A stretch of 64,000 bases of DNA, from the NCBI RefSeq assembly GCF_025566985.1, contig NZ_JAOQJD010000001.1, positions 127,382 to 191,381 of the forward strand, written 5' to 3'. The position numbers and the translations under genes are program-made. Every line of letters begins with the position of its first letter. Position 1 is the first letter of the stretch. The notes beneath the pieces were generated by a model. The model was not told where the DNA came from. It searched no databases and saw only the letters and a list, made by a program, of their open reading frames with translations. This document shows, in pieces, positions 24,509 through 33,405 of the stretch. Source of the DNA: Aedoeadaptatus acetigenes. Lineage in GTDB: Bacteria > Bacillota > Clostridia > Tissierellales > Peptoniphilaceae.

Positions 24509-25684
24509 TTCTTTATCTCGTTTTAATTTATTTTTTACGGCTTCCCTGTGCCTTTCTTCCGCAACTTGAAGCTGTTGCTCAAAGGGCAGTTCTTTTCGCT
24601 CCCGGGCGATTTCGAAAAGGCCCATGGCGCTGAAGCCGTAGACCGTGGTAATCATGGCATCTTCCGACAGAGCTTCTTTCATAAACGTCGTGAGATCTTC
24701 CATTTGCGCTTCGCTCATGCCATGGACGAAATCCACCACGATCATGCCGCTCAGATTTCTGAGATGAATCTGTTTGGCGATCTCTTTTGCCGCTTCCCTG
24801 TTCACTTTCATGCGCATGGCGTCGAAGGAACCCTTCTTTTTCACCGCCGCCATATTCACATCCGCTACATAGGCGCCTTCCGCGGCATCCATGACCACAT
24901 TGCCGCCGGAGGGAAGGGGCAGGGTCTTTTGAAAAATGGAATTCCACTGGCTGCGCCACTTGGCCGTGGAGCGAATGCTGAAGGACGGGTCCACGACGCA
25001 GTTTAAGTAATTCGGCAGGCGGTCAATCAACTTTTTGTCGTTGACCACCATGGGAAGGTCTCTGTGGCGATTGAGCACGTCCATGCCCCGGTCCTGCGTC
25101 AAAAGAAGTTGGCTCTTCGGAAGAAAGTTGACGGAGCCTTCGATTTTTTCCATTAATTGCCGCAAGTGTTCGTATTCCATAGCCATGTGGGCCGGCTGAC
25201 AAGATGCGGCTTCCGTGCGAATAATCATGCCCGCCGAGGCATTCAGTCCATGGGCCCAATCCGTGAGGCGCTTTCTTATCTCTCCGTCGTCGATGCGCTT
25301 GGAAATGCGAATCCCCGAGGATTTCGGCAAGAGGACGATGTTTTCGCCGCGAAGGCTGTAGTCCATGGAAAGCACGGCCCGTTTTTGATCCAAGGGTGAC
25401 TTTTTTACTTCCACGATAATGGAGTCGCCACCTTTAATTTTTTCCCGGTACGCTTTGGGATAGACGTTTTTCATGGGCAGGTACCCGTTTTCGTCTTCCC
25501 CGAAATCCACAAAGGCGCAGTCCATGGCGGGCAAGACATTTTTCACGTAGCCCCGGTAAATATTTCCCACCTGGGAGGGATTGGACAGGAGATGAATCGC
25601 CCGTATCTCGCCTTCTGAAATAAGGCCCATGATCTTCGGTTCTTCTCCGTCAGCAAACAAATAGTTGTTAGAGCCGTACTTCAT
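24503..25684 (-). CDS. rng: Ribonuclease G/E family protein lacking the zinc link
   Basis: 393 residues. S1 domain near the N-terminus (GNIYRGYVKNVLPAMDCAFVDFGEDENGYL), then the catalytic part with GGNVVMDAAEGAYVADVNMAAVKKKG and SGMIVVDFVHGMSE, which keep the two metal-binding Asp of RNase E/G. The CPxC zinc-link that joins dimers in RNase E/G is absent and the protein ends soon after the nuclease. Start: ATG at 25684, or a GTG three codons earlier. Last gene of the long mre/radical-SAM run; overlaps the gene before it. Confidence 0.88.
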   Translation of the reverse strand: MKYGSNNYLFADGEEPKIMGLISEGEIRAIHLLSNPSQVGNIYRGYVKNVLPAMDCAFVDFGEDENGYLPMKNVYPKAYREKIKGGDSIIVEVKKSPLDQKRAVLSMDYSLRGENIVLLPKSSGIRISKRIDDGEIRKRLTDWAHGLNASAGMIIRTEAASCQPAHMAMEYEHLRQLMEKIEGSVNFLPKSQLLLTQDRGMDVLNRHRDLPMVVNDKKLIDRLPNYLNCVVDPSFSIRSTAKWRSQWNSIFQKTLPLPSGGNVVMDAAEGAYVADVNMAAVKKKGSFDAMRMKVNREAAKEIAKQIHLRNLSGMIVVDFVHGMSEAQMEDLTTFMKEALSEDAMITTVYGFSAMGLFEIARERKELPFEQQLQVAEERHREAVKNKLKRDKEL

Positions 25685-26351
25685 GATCGTCACCGTCCCA
25701 ACTTTTGATCCGACGAATTTGAATGTAGTCGATATCCACGCCGCGGGATTCGAACAGGCCCATTAAAAAGCGGTCAGGCCGCAGATTGCCGTTGGCCCCC
25801 GCACGCAAGACGGCGTAAAGGGAGGTTCCGGATGCCTCTTCTTTCCATTCCAAAGAAAAGATGCCGTCTTTTATGTCTTCTTCCACGACGATGCGCTTCT
25901 TGCCTTTTTTCTTCCGCCGACGAACGAGGATTTCGTCTTGTTCCATGGCATCCTCCGCCATTTTTTTCAGTTCATCCGCGCTGCCGTAATGGGCCGCGGG
26001 AAAGAAAAAGCGGTATTGGGTCTTGGCGATGCGCTCAAACACCGATTTCGGGTCGAAATCTGCCGTGGCTTCGATGATCTCCATGCCCTCGGGCAAGGCT
26101 TCATTGAGCATGGCTTTAATCTTTTCGGGATCGGCGCCGTCTTCCACTTCCAGATCCATGACCTCGAATTCGCTCTCCATGCCCACACTCAAGGGCTGGG
26201 CGATGGACAGCTTTTGATGAGGATTAAAGCCCTCGGACCAGAGGATGGGCACGTCGGCCCGTTGAATAGCCCGATTGAAGAGGCGGATCGTGTCCAAATG
26301 GGAAATGAATTTAATCATGCCCGTCTTTTTAAATGCCATGCGCAGTTGCAT
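25668..26351 (-). CDS. TIGR03936 family radical-SAM-associated protein (DUF2344)
   Basis: 227 residues; RMAFKKTGMIKFISHLDTIRLFNRAIQRA with WSEGFNPHQKLSIAQPLSVGMES is the hallmark of DUF2344. In many anaerobic Firmicutes it stands next to or fused with a B12-type radical SAM protein, as here, and upstream of RNase G. Start at 26351 (GGGGTG just upstream) lies inside the end of the radical SAM gene. Function unknown; an RNA-modifying pair is often suspected but unproved. Confidence 0.88.
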   Translation of the reverse strand: MQLRMAFKKTGMIKFISHLDTIRLFNRAIQRADVPILWSEGFNPHQKLSIAQPLSVGMESEFEVMDLEVEDGADPEKIKAMLNEALPEGMEIIEATADFDPKSVFERIAKTQYRFFFPAAHYGSADELKKMAEDAMEQDEILVRRRKKKGKKRIVVEEDIKDGIFSLEWKEEASGTSLYAVLRAGANGNLRPDRFLMGLFESRGVDIDYIQIRRIKSWDGDDHEVRL

Positions 26352-28182
26352 GAAATTCACCCCACATTTCGCAATTTTCGATGCCGCAACCGTTGCATTT
26401 TTTGCGGCAATCCGGCGTGGTCAGCGCCGCCTTGGATTTTTCGTACTCGTTCCACAAATAGGCTTTCTTCACGCCGATGTCGATGAAGTCCCAGGGAAGG
26501 ATTTCGTCCTTCTCCCGCAGACGATTGGCGTAAAAGTCGCCGTCGATGCCCGCCTCCTCCATGGACTTGACCCACACATCGTAGCGGAAAAATTCGCTCC
26601 AGCCGTCAAAGATTTGGCCGTTTTCGTAGGCCCGCAAGATGAGTTTGCCCACGCGCCGGTCGCCTCGGGCCAGGATCCCTTCCATGCGAGAAAGGTAGGG
26701 CTCGTGGTATTGAAATTTCACTTTCGGATCCCGCACCGCCCCTTTCACGGCGTGGATCTTTTCGAAAAATTCGTCGATGGTGTCCTGCCTTTCCCACTGA
26801 AAGGGCGTAAAGCCTTTGGGCACGAAGCAGGAGGCGGAGGCGGTGACGCGGAAATTCCCCTGAATTTCTTCTTTCGGTCGATTAAAGAAGGCGTCCTTCA
26901 CCTTGTAGGCCAAGTGGGCGATGCCCAAGACGTCCTCCATGGTTTCGCCGGGTAGGCCGATCATAAAGTAGAGTTTGATTCGACTCCAGCCTTCCTTAAA
27001 GACGGCGTTTACGACACGCATCAAGTCCTCTTCCGTAACGTTTTTGTTGATTACATCCCGCATGCGCTGACTCCCCGCCTCCGGGGCAAAGGTGAGCCCG
27101 CTTTTGCGCACTTTCTCGATTTCTTTCAATACGTCCACGATAAAGCTGTCCAGGCGCAGGGAGGGCAGGCTGATCCCCACGTTTTTTTCCTCATAGGTGT
27201 AACTCAGCTCCTGCACCAAGGGCATGAGGTGGGTGTAGTCGCAGGAGGAAAGGGACGTGAGAGAAATTTCGTCGTAGCCCGTATTTTTTAAAATGGATTC
27301 GGCCATGTCCGTTAAGGTGTCCACGCTTCGCTCGCGAATGGGCCGATACATCATCCCCGCCTGACAGAAGCGACAGCCCTGGGTGCAGCCGCGGAACAAT
27401 TCGATGACCGCCCGGTCGTGCACCGTCTCCAAAAAGGGCACGATTTGCCGATCCAGTTGGAAGGTGGCGTTCATGTCGTGGAGGCGCACCCGCTTGATCA
27501 AGGGCTTCGCTTCGGCCGCCGTGGGCGCGTGGTTTTTTATTGTGCCGTCTTCGTTGTAGGTTACTTCGTAAAGGGAGGGAACGTAGACCCCTTCGATGGT
27601 AGCCAGGGAGCGGAGAATTTCTTTCCTGGAAAGGCCCGCGTCTCTTCCCTCTTTGACCTTGTCCATGACCTGAATATTTAAATGCTCCCCTTCGCCGATT
27701 AAAAAGCAGTCCATAAAATCCGCCAAGGGCTCCGGCGTCGTGGCACAGGGCCCGCCGGCCATGACGAAGGGTTCTTCTTCCCCGCGCTCATTTGCAAGGA
27801 GGGTGATCTGCCCGAGATCCAACATATAGAGAATGTTGGTGTAGCTCATTTCGTATTGCAGGGTAAAGCCCACCACGTCAAATTCCGAAAGGGGCCTCTT
27901 CGTCTCCAGGCTGTAAAGGGGAATGGCTTCGTTTTTCATGGCCTCCGCCATGTCCGGCCAGGGAGCGAAGGCGCGCTCGCAGGCGTAGTCCGTCTCGTTC
28001 ATGGCGAAATACAAAATCTGCATGCCCAAATGGCTCATGCCCACTTCGTACACGTCGGGAAAGCAGAAGCAAAAGCGAAGGGCCGCCTCTTCTTTCACCA
28101 CACTATTTAATTCGCCGCCGATGTAGCGGGCGGGCTTCTCCACTTTTTTTAAACATTTTTCCAGTCGTTGCGCGTCTATCAT
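26329..28182 (-). CDS. TIGR03960 family B12-binding-type radical SAM protein
   Basis: 617 residues. The N-terminal half is a cobalamin-binding-like fold (FPDVYEVGMSHLGMQILYF ... AGGPCATTPEPLADFMDCF). The radical SAM core has the cluster motif CTQGCRFCQAG near residue 262 and GLTFAPEAGSQRMRDVINK. A cysteine-rich tail CRKKCNGCGIENCEMWG may hold a further cluster. Substrate unknown. Overlaps DUF2344 gene by 23 bp, so the two are translated together. Confidence 0.92.
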   Translation of the reverse strand: MIDAQRLEKCLKKVEKPARYIGGELNSVVKEEAALRFCFCFPDVYEVGMSHLGMQILYFAMNETDYACERAFAPWPDMAEAMKNEAIPLYSLETKRPLSEFDVVGFTLQYEMSYTNILYMLDLGQITLLANERGEEEPFVMAGGPCATTPEPLADFMDCFLIGEGEHLNIQVMDKVKEGRDAGLSRKEILRSLATIEGVYVPSLYEVTYNEDGTIKNHAPTAAEAKPLIKRVRLHDMNATFQLDRQIVPFLETVHDRAVIELFRGCTQGCRFCQAGMMYRPIRERSVDTLTDMAESILKNTGYDEISLTSLSSCDYTHLMPLVQELSYTYEEKNVGISLPSLRLDSFIVDVLKEIEKVRKSGLTFAPEAGSQRMRDVINKNVTEEDLMRVVNAVFKEGWSRIKLYFMIGLPGETMEDVLGIAHLAYKVKDAFFNRPKEEIQGNFRVTASASCFVPKGFTPFQWERQDTIDEFFEKIHAVKGAVRDPKVKFQYHEPYLSRMEGILARGDRRVGKLILRAYENGQIFDGWSEFFRYDVWVKSMEEAGIDGDFYANRLREKDEILPWDFIDIGVKKAYLWNEYEKSKAALTTPDCRKKCNGCGIENCEMWGEFHATAHGI

Positions 28183-28207
28183 GGAAACCTCTTTCTAAAA
28201 ATCGTCT

Positions 28208-28852
28208 CTAGCGGCCTTTAAGAAAGGACCAGAAGGACTTCTTCTCCCCACCATCAGCCCTTCCGCCTTTCAGGGAAAAGGAAGGCTTTTGCACTTCGTT
28301 AAAATAAAGGGCGTCGTCGAGATACAGGTTTTCGATGCCTTCCATCGCTTCTCTGTCTCCGGGTTTTAAACGATTCAATACTACTACCACCTTGGCGGGG
28401 CATTTGTTCCTTCTCAAGATAAATCGGATGCGGTCCAGATTGCGAATCGAGCCCGGACGATTGACCACGACGCAGTAGATCACGTCGGCGACCTTGGCCC
28501 AATTCAGAAGATCTTTCTCTCTGTAACGGGACAGGTCCACGAAGACATCGTCGTCACCGAAATTATCTACCGCCTTGAAAAAATCATCGTCGTCGATTTC
28601 TTCCAGATCGTGAAAAATATTCCCCTGAATGAAGTCGTAGCCGTCCCCTTGGATCACCACGTCGCAAAGGGGCTTTCCCCGAAGAAAATCCATGTAGTCT
28701 TCAATGGCGTCGGTTGCCTCGTCTAAAAACAAATCCTGCACACGGGTGCGGTTGGAAGCCTCGATTAAAAGGCCCTTCGCCTCTTTGGCGAAATCCCGAG
28801 CCATGGTGCTCGTGCCGCAGCCGCCAACCGTTGAAATAATGACAGTGATCAT
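28208..28852 (-). CDS. MinD/ParA-like protein with degenerate P-loop
   Basis: 214 residues of the SIMIBI (MinD/ParA) type: MITVIISTVGGCGTSTMARDFA at the start, DDVFVDLSRYREKDLLNWAKVADVIYCVVVNRPGSIRNL in the middle, VVVVLNRLKPGD near 170. The expected KGGxGKT motif reads VGGCGTST: both lysines, including the one that binds phosphate, are gone. It lies 3 bp behind PBP2, where minC-minD-minE often stand in clostridia; minC and minE are absent. It may bind without hydrolysing nucleotide, or act as a scaffold. Not assigned further. Confidence 0.75.
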   Translation of the reverse strand: MITVIISTVGGCGTSTMARDFAKEAKGLLIEASNRTRVQDLFLDEATDAIEDYMDFLRGKPLCDVVIQGDGYDFIQGNIFHDLEEIDDDDFFKAVDNFGDDDVFVDLSRYREKDLLNWAKVADVIYCVVVNRPGSIRNLDRIRFILRRNKCPAKVVVVLNRLKPGDREAMEGIENLYLDDALYFNEVQKPSFSLKGGRADGGEKKSFWSFLKGR

Positions 28853-28854
28853 AC

Positions 28855-31800
28855 TTACTCCGTTTCCAATCCCGTTTCCGTCGGGAGGGTTTCATCTTTG
28901 ATTTCTTTGTAGAAGCCGAAATACTGGGCCAATACTTGTTGCATAATGGGCCCGCAGTTGGCGCCGTTGCCCCCTTGGAACAAGACGACGGTAACGGCGA
29001 TCTCGGGATCCTCCGCCGGCGCGTAGCCTACTTGCCAGGCGAAGGCGTCGTAGCTTTCCTTGGTGTAGGGATTCACCCCGGCCCGCTCGGCGCTCCCCGT
29101 CTTCATGGCCACTTCCACGGGAAACTTTTCAAATAAATTTGCGTTCAGACCCGACAGGGCCACGAGCTTCATGCCCTCGCGCAGATCCTTGTAGTACTTC
29201 GGCTTTAAGCCCACGGATTTCACCGCGTCCTTCTTGTGGTCTTTCCCAGTCAGCAAGGTGAGGGGATACAGGTCGCCGCCGTTGGCCAGTGCCATGGCGT
29301 AGCGGGCCATTTCAACCGGCGTGTAGGCGTTGGAGCCCTGGCCGATGACCACGTTCATGGTATCCGCCATGGTCCATTTGGATTGGTCGATGTAGGTGTA
29401 TTTTAAGAGATCGGCCAAAGACACCCGCTGACCCTTGCCCTTCTTCTCTCCGTCCACATGCAAATCTTTTAAGAAGGTGTAGACCTCGTCGCGGGTCATG
29501 GGCGTTTCGTCGTCCAGGGAATTGACAATGGCATCCACCGCTTTGTCCCGTTCCTTGTCGGAATGTATGTCCGCCATGTAGACGGAGCGATTTTCGTTTA
29601 AGTGGCGACGCAACAGGGCCTTCAATGTTTTTTTCTTCGACTCGGGATCGGGAATGGTACCTTTGCTTTCTCTCGGAATGGCGATTTCCAGGCCCGTTCG
29701 ATCCCCTAAGCCGTAGCGTTTGGCCATGGCTGCGATTTCATCGGGCTTCACTTGAATGCCCAGATCCACGTTTCGTCGTTGATCTTTGCCGAGACCCAAT
29801 GAGTAAAAGTAATAGTTACAGGAATCCCTTAAGGCGTAGGCCAGGGTCTCGTTGCCGTGCACCTGTCGGTTTTGATTCCAGAGCCAACAGCCGAAGGTCC
29901 TGCCGCCGATGTCCACATAGCCGCCGTCGGGAATTTCCATGTCCGGATCCAGACCCTTTTCCAGAGCCACGGAGCCCGTTACCATTTTAAAAATACTCCC
30001 CGGCTGAATCGCCGATTGCATGGCGATATTATACAAAGGCCGCGGGGCCAGTTGATTGTCTTCTTCTTTCGGCTTTAGGCTTTCCCAAGCCGAGGGATTG
30101 ATCCCCTTGGCGAAGAGATTCGGGTCGTAGGATGGGTAATTGGCCAGGGCCAATACTTCCCCTGTGTGCACGTCGGTGACTACCACGGCGCCGGATTGGG
30201 CGTTTTTAAAAGCCGTGCCTTTTTCCCGACTGGTCAGGTATTGGAAAGTGCCCCAGGGGGACACATAGGGCGTGGCGGTGCGAATTTGTTGAAGCGTCGA
30301 GGCCAAGCTTTCCTCCGCCTTTTTTTGCAGCTCGATGTCGATGCTCAGGCGCACGTCGCCCCCCGGCTCGGGCTTCACTTCGCGGATCACACCGGTGGTG
30401 TTTCCCGAAGAATCCACGGAGACGGTTTTTCTGCCGTCGGTGCCCTTGAGCCTGTCTTCGAATACCTGCTCCATGCCGGTCTTTCCGATGAGATCGTTGC
30501 GATTGTAGCCGCCCTTTTTAATGTACTTCTCGATTTCCTTGTCTTGGGCGATGTTTCCGATGTAGCCCAACACGTGGGCGCCTAGATTCCCCTCGGGATA
30601 ATAGCGAATGGGCTCCACGGAAATGTGAATTCCCGAGCGATTAGAAAGCTTCTCTTCGATTTTCGCCACGGTTTCGTCTTGAATTTCGTAGGCGTAATTA
30701 ATGGGCATGTAGGCGTAGCTGCCCTGGCTGCCGATGGCGTCGTAGACATTTAAAATGCCGAAAACTTCGTAGGGGCTCAGGGTCTTGTCGATGTCGAAGC
30801 GGTCGCGACGCGCCTCGAAGATTTCTTTCGACGAGGCGGCGCCCTTAAGCCCCGCCCCCTTCGCCAGGTCGATGGCGTTGTTTAGCTGGGTGTAGGCGGG
30901 CTCCTCCCCGCTGACGGAAATGCCCGTGGCCATGCCCTCGTCGATTAAGTAGCCCTGTACAGCCTCGGCCATGCCATCGAGGGCGGCGAAATCTTTTCGA
31001 TACTTCTTGGCGGTGATCAACTTCACCAATTGTTCGTTGGCTAAATTGCCCTTTTTATCCACTACCACGGTCTTGTCGTTTTGCTTCGTTACCTCCAGGT
31101 CCGCGCCTTTTTTTACGGCGAAATCCACACAATCATTTAAGACCTTTTCGTCGGAGAGGAGGAATTTTTCCGGATCCCGCTCCTTTAATACGGCGATTAA
31201 ATCCTCAGCCGCGGTCGAAGACCAGCTCACGTCTTTGGACACATCCATGAGACGCACTTTCGCCTGAATGTAGCCGTCGTAGTATTCGTTGCCGTAGCTT
31301 CTTAGTCCCACCGTAGGCACGTCGCTTTTCACGATGTCATAGGCCAGCTTTCGCCCGATTGGATGGGCCAGAATTTCTTCCACATACATGGGGTGATCCA
31401 GCAAAAACGCGATTAAATCTTCCTCGGCACCGGTGGCCTGAGCCAGGCCGTAACGTTCCTTAAAGCGGGCGGCCTTTTGCGGATCGGTGTAATCCACCCG
31501 TCCGCCGACGCGGACCATGCCCCCTTCTTGAAACACCCGTTGACGAAGAAGCTGATTGATGACGGAATAGCCGTAGTGGCCCCGATAGGGCTTTTTCAGG
31601 CGGCCGCCGAGAAAGGCTGCGAGCTTGTCCTTGTCCATAAGGGCATCGAGGACCGCGGAGGCGGGCTTTTCGCCACTTTTGTAATCGTTTAAATCCTTGT
31701 AAACGAAGCTGTTTAAAAGAATCGGATTGGCCTTCATATGGCCGGCCCCGTCTTCTTCCAAATAGCGGCTCAGGAGCAAATAGGCGTCATTTTTCTCCTC

Positions 31801-32079
31801 CCGAGTGAAGCGATCCAGCTCGTCTTTTCGAATTTGCACGGCAAAAACAGGCCGGTTTCCCGCCAAAACCACGCCGTTTCGGTCGCGGATCTTGCCTCGC
31901 TGCGCCGTAATGGCAATGTCTTTTACCCGTCGCTCGTCGGCGAGCTTGCGGTACTTGTGGCCCTGAATCAAGGTAATATGAAAGAGTTGCAACAAAAGGA
32001 AGATAAAGAGAACGGCCATGATCGATGTGAAGATCTTGTAGCGATCCCATTTCTTCGCTTTTTCCCAAAAATTATGCAT
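28855..32079 (-). CDS. mrdA: Penicillin-binding protein 2 (MrdA-type transpeptidase), long form
   Basis: 1074 residues against 600-700 in typical PBP2; the extra length lies in the N-terminal half (about 100-450) between the membrane helix (IFTSIMAVLFIFLLLQLFHI) and the dimerisation part. Transpeptidase motifs are intact: SIFK near 694 (PGSIFKMVTG), SCN near 750 (RDSCNYYFYSLG) and KTGS near 990. It crosslinks side-wall peptidoglycan and works with MreC, MreD and a RodA. Overlaps mreD by 8 bp. Confidence 0.93.
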   Translation of the reverse strand: MHNFWEKAKKWDRYKIFTSIMAVLFIFLLLQLFHITLIQGHKYRKLADERRVKDIAITAQRGKIRDRNGVVLAGNRPVFAVQIRKDELDRFTREEKNDAYLLLSRYLEEDGAGHMKANPILLNSFVYKDLNDYKSGEKPASAVLDALMDKDKLAAFLGGRLKKPYRGHYGYSVINQLLRQRVFQEGGMVRVGGRVDYTDPQKAARFKERYGLAQATGAEEDLIAFLLDHPMYVEEILAHPIGRKLAYDIVKSDVPTVGLRSYGNEYYDGYIQAKVRLMDVSKDVSWSSTAAEDLIAVLKERDPEKFLLSDEKVLNDCVDFAVKKGADLEVTKQNDKTVVVDKKGNLANEQLVKLITAKKYRKDFAALDGMAEAVQGYLIDEGMATGISVSGEEPAYTQLNNAIDLAKGAGLKGAASSKEIFEARRDRFDIDKTLSPYEVFGILNVYDAIGSQGSYAYMPINYAYEIQDETVAKIEEKLSNRSGIHISVEPIRYYPEGNLGAHVLGYIGNIAQDKEIEKYIKKGGYNRNDLIGKTGMEQVFEDRLKGTDGRKTVSVDSSGNTTGVIREVKPEPGGDVRLSIDIELQKKAEESLASTLQQIRTATPYVSPWGTFQYLTSREKGTAFKNAQSGAVVVTDVHTGEVLALANYPSYDPNLFAKGINPSAWESLKPKEEDNQLAPRPLYNIAMQSAIQPGSIFKMVTGSVALEKGLDPDMEIPDGGYVDIGGRTFGCWLWNQNRQVHGNETLAYALRDSCNYYFYSLGLGKDQRRNVDLGIQVKPDEIAAMAKRYGLGDRTGLEIAIPRESKGTIPDPESKKKTLKALLRRHLNENRSVYMADIHSDKERDKAVDAIVNSLDDETPMTRDEVYTFLKDLHVDGEKKGKGQRVSLADLLKYTYIDQSKWTMADTMNVVIGQGSNAYTPVEMARYAMALANGGDLYPLTLLTGKDHKKDAVKSVGLKPKYYKDLREGMKLVALSGLNANLFEKFPVEVAMKTGSAERAGVNPYTKESYDAFAWQVGYAPAEDPEIAVTVVLFQGGNGANCGPIMQQVLAQYFGFYKEIKDETLPTETGLETE

Positions 32080-32566
32080 CGCTATCCCTTTCGAGGACTC
32101 TGTAATCCGTCATATCTTTTAAGAAGTAATGGCTCATGAGGGCGGCGTAGATGCCCGTGGACAGAGGTACAATGAAAAATGCGGAAGAATCCGCCATGCT
32201 CACGTCCCAACCGAAGATCACGAGGAGAATAAAAAAGACCAATTCCGCCACGGCCGCCGTGACGCCTACGGCCACACCCGTAGCCATCGGCGAAGGATGG
32301 GGAATGAGGCGCATCCACAAAAATGCCGCGGCAAAAAACAGGCCGTGCAAAAGCACATAAGGCCCGATGGCCGCCGCAATGGCCGCATCCATAATAAGGG
32401 CCGACAAAAAAGCAAAGGCCAGCGCCTGATTTTTACCGAGGCGGAAGAAAATAAAAATCGCCGCCGCCGGCAAGTAGCCGCGAAGAATCGGCGGCAAACT
32501 TTGGAACAAGGGCGACATGTAAATAAAGGGCGTGAGAAATAAAAGCACGTAGCTTACTCGTTTCAT
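32072..32566 (-). CDS. mreD: Rod shape-determining protein MreD
   Basis: 164 residues, about five membrane helices (YVLLFLTPFIYMSPLFQSLP, AFLSALIMDAAIAAAIGPYVLLHGL and others). Weakly conserved family; assigned by size, topology and its place between mreC and PBP2. Overlaps both neighbours. Confidence 0.88.
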   Translation of the reverse strand: MKRVSYVLLFLTPFIYMSPLFQSLPPILRGYLPAAAIFIFFRLGKNQALAFAFLSALIMDAAIAAAIGPYVLLHGLFFAAAFLWMRLIPHPSPMATGVAVGVTAAVAELVFFILLVIFGWDVSMADSSAFFIVPLSTGIYAALMSHYFLKDMTDYRVLERDSDA

Positions 32567-33402
32567 TTCCCACCTGCCAGTACGAACACCCGGTAGATGT
32601 TGTGGAAATTAATTCCGCTGTCCACCTTAATATTCTTCACCATTTTGTCTTCATCGGTGCTCACTTCGCTGACGGTGCCGATGTACATGTCCGGCGCGTA
32701 GCCGTCGCCGATTCCCGTGGTAAAGAGGGTGTCTCCCACCACGATGTCCGCGTAAAGATCGAAGGCATAGCCCTCCAATCGTCGGTTGACTCCGCGGAGC
32801 ACCCCGCCGTCGGAGGTGCGAATGCTTCTGAAGCTAATGGCGTTTTCCTCGTCGATAATGCTGCGCACCTGAGCGGAATAGGGCGTCACCTTGGTCACAT
32901 AGCCGATGACCCCTTCCGCCGAAGCGTCGTCGCCCTTAGTCATGGCGGCGATGACCGTGTCGCCGGCGGAAATCCCCGCCTTGGAACCCTTGTTAATGGT
33001 AAAGCGGTGGAAATACATGCCCGAGGACTTGGCCGTCACCCGCGCGTCCACGGCGCCCAGCTTTCTATTGTTTCGAATGGCATAGGCGTTGGACAAAAAG
33101 GTGGAGCGATTGACGATGTCTTCCAGATTTTTGTTTTCTCTTTTCAGTTCCGTCAGTTCTTTTTTCATGCGCTTGTTCTCGGCACTTAGAGAAGTGACGT
33201 GAATGAGGCTGCTCGCCCCTTCCCCCACGTAATTCAGGCCCGTGCCCAAAGTATCGGTGACGGGGCTTGCGGCGGTGGCCACGGCAAATTCCACGGCCCG
33301 CAGGGCATCGGCGCCGAAGGAGGTGAAGCCGAAAAACAAAAACAAAAGGACGAGTACCCCTCGCTTTATCCAATTTTTCTTTAATTCTTTTAAAGGCTTC
33401 AT
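32563..33402 (-). CDS. mreC: Rod shape-determining protein MreC
   Basis: 279 residues: one N-terminal membrane helix (GVLVLLFLFFGFTSFGADAL), a coiled coil (SAENKRMKKELTELKRENKNL) and two beta domains with ARVTAKSSGMYFHRFTINKGSKAGISAGDTVI. It organises the elongation machinery outside the membrane. It begins 3 bp after radC: mreB, which normally stands between radC and mreC, is missing here. Confidence 0.93.
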   Translation of the reverse strand: MKPLKELKKNWIKRGVLVLLFLFFGFTSFGADALRAVEFAVATAASPVTDTLGTGLNYVGEGASSLIHVTSLSAENKRMKKELTELKRENKNLEDIVNRSTFLSNAYAIRNNRKLGAVDARVTAKSSGMYFHRFTINKGSKAGISAGDTVIAAMTKGDDASAEGVIGYVTKVTPYSAQVRSIIDEENAISFRSIRTSDGGVLRGVNRRLEGYAFDLYADIVVGDTLFTTGIGDGYAPDMYIGTVSEVSTDEDKMVKNIKVDSGINFHNIYRVFVLAGGK

Positions 33403-33405
33403 GGC

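Noticed and set aside
26275..26955. Open frame of 226 codons on the plus strand
   Set aside because: Antisense to the DUF2344 and radical SAM genes, no family features.
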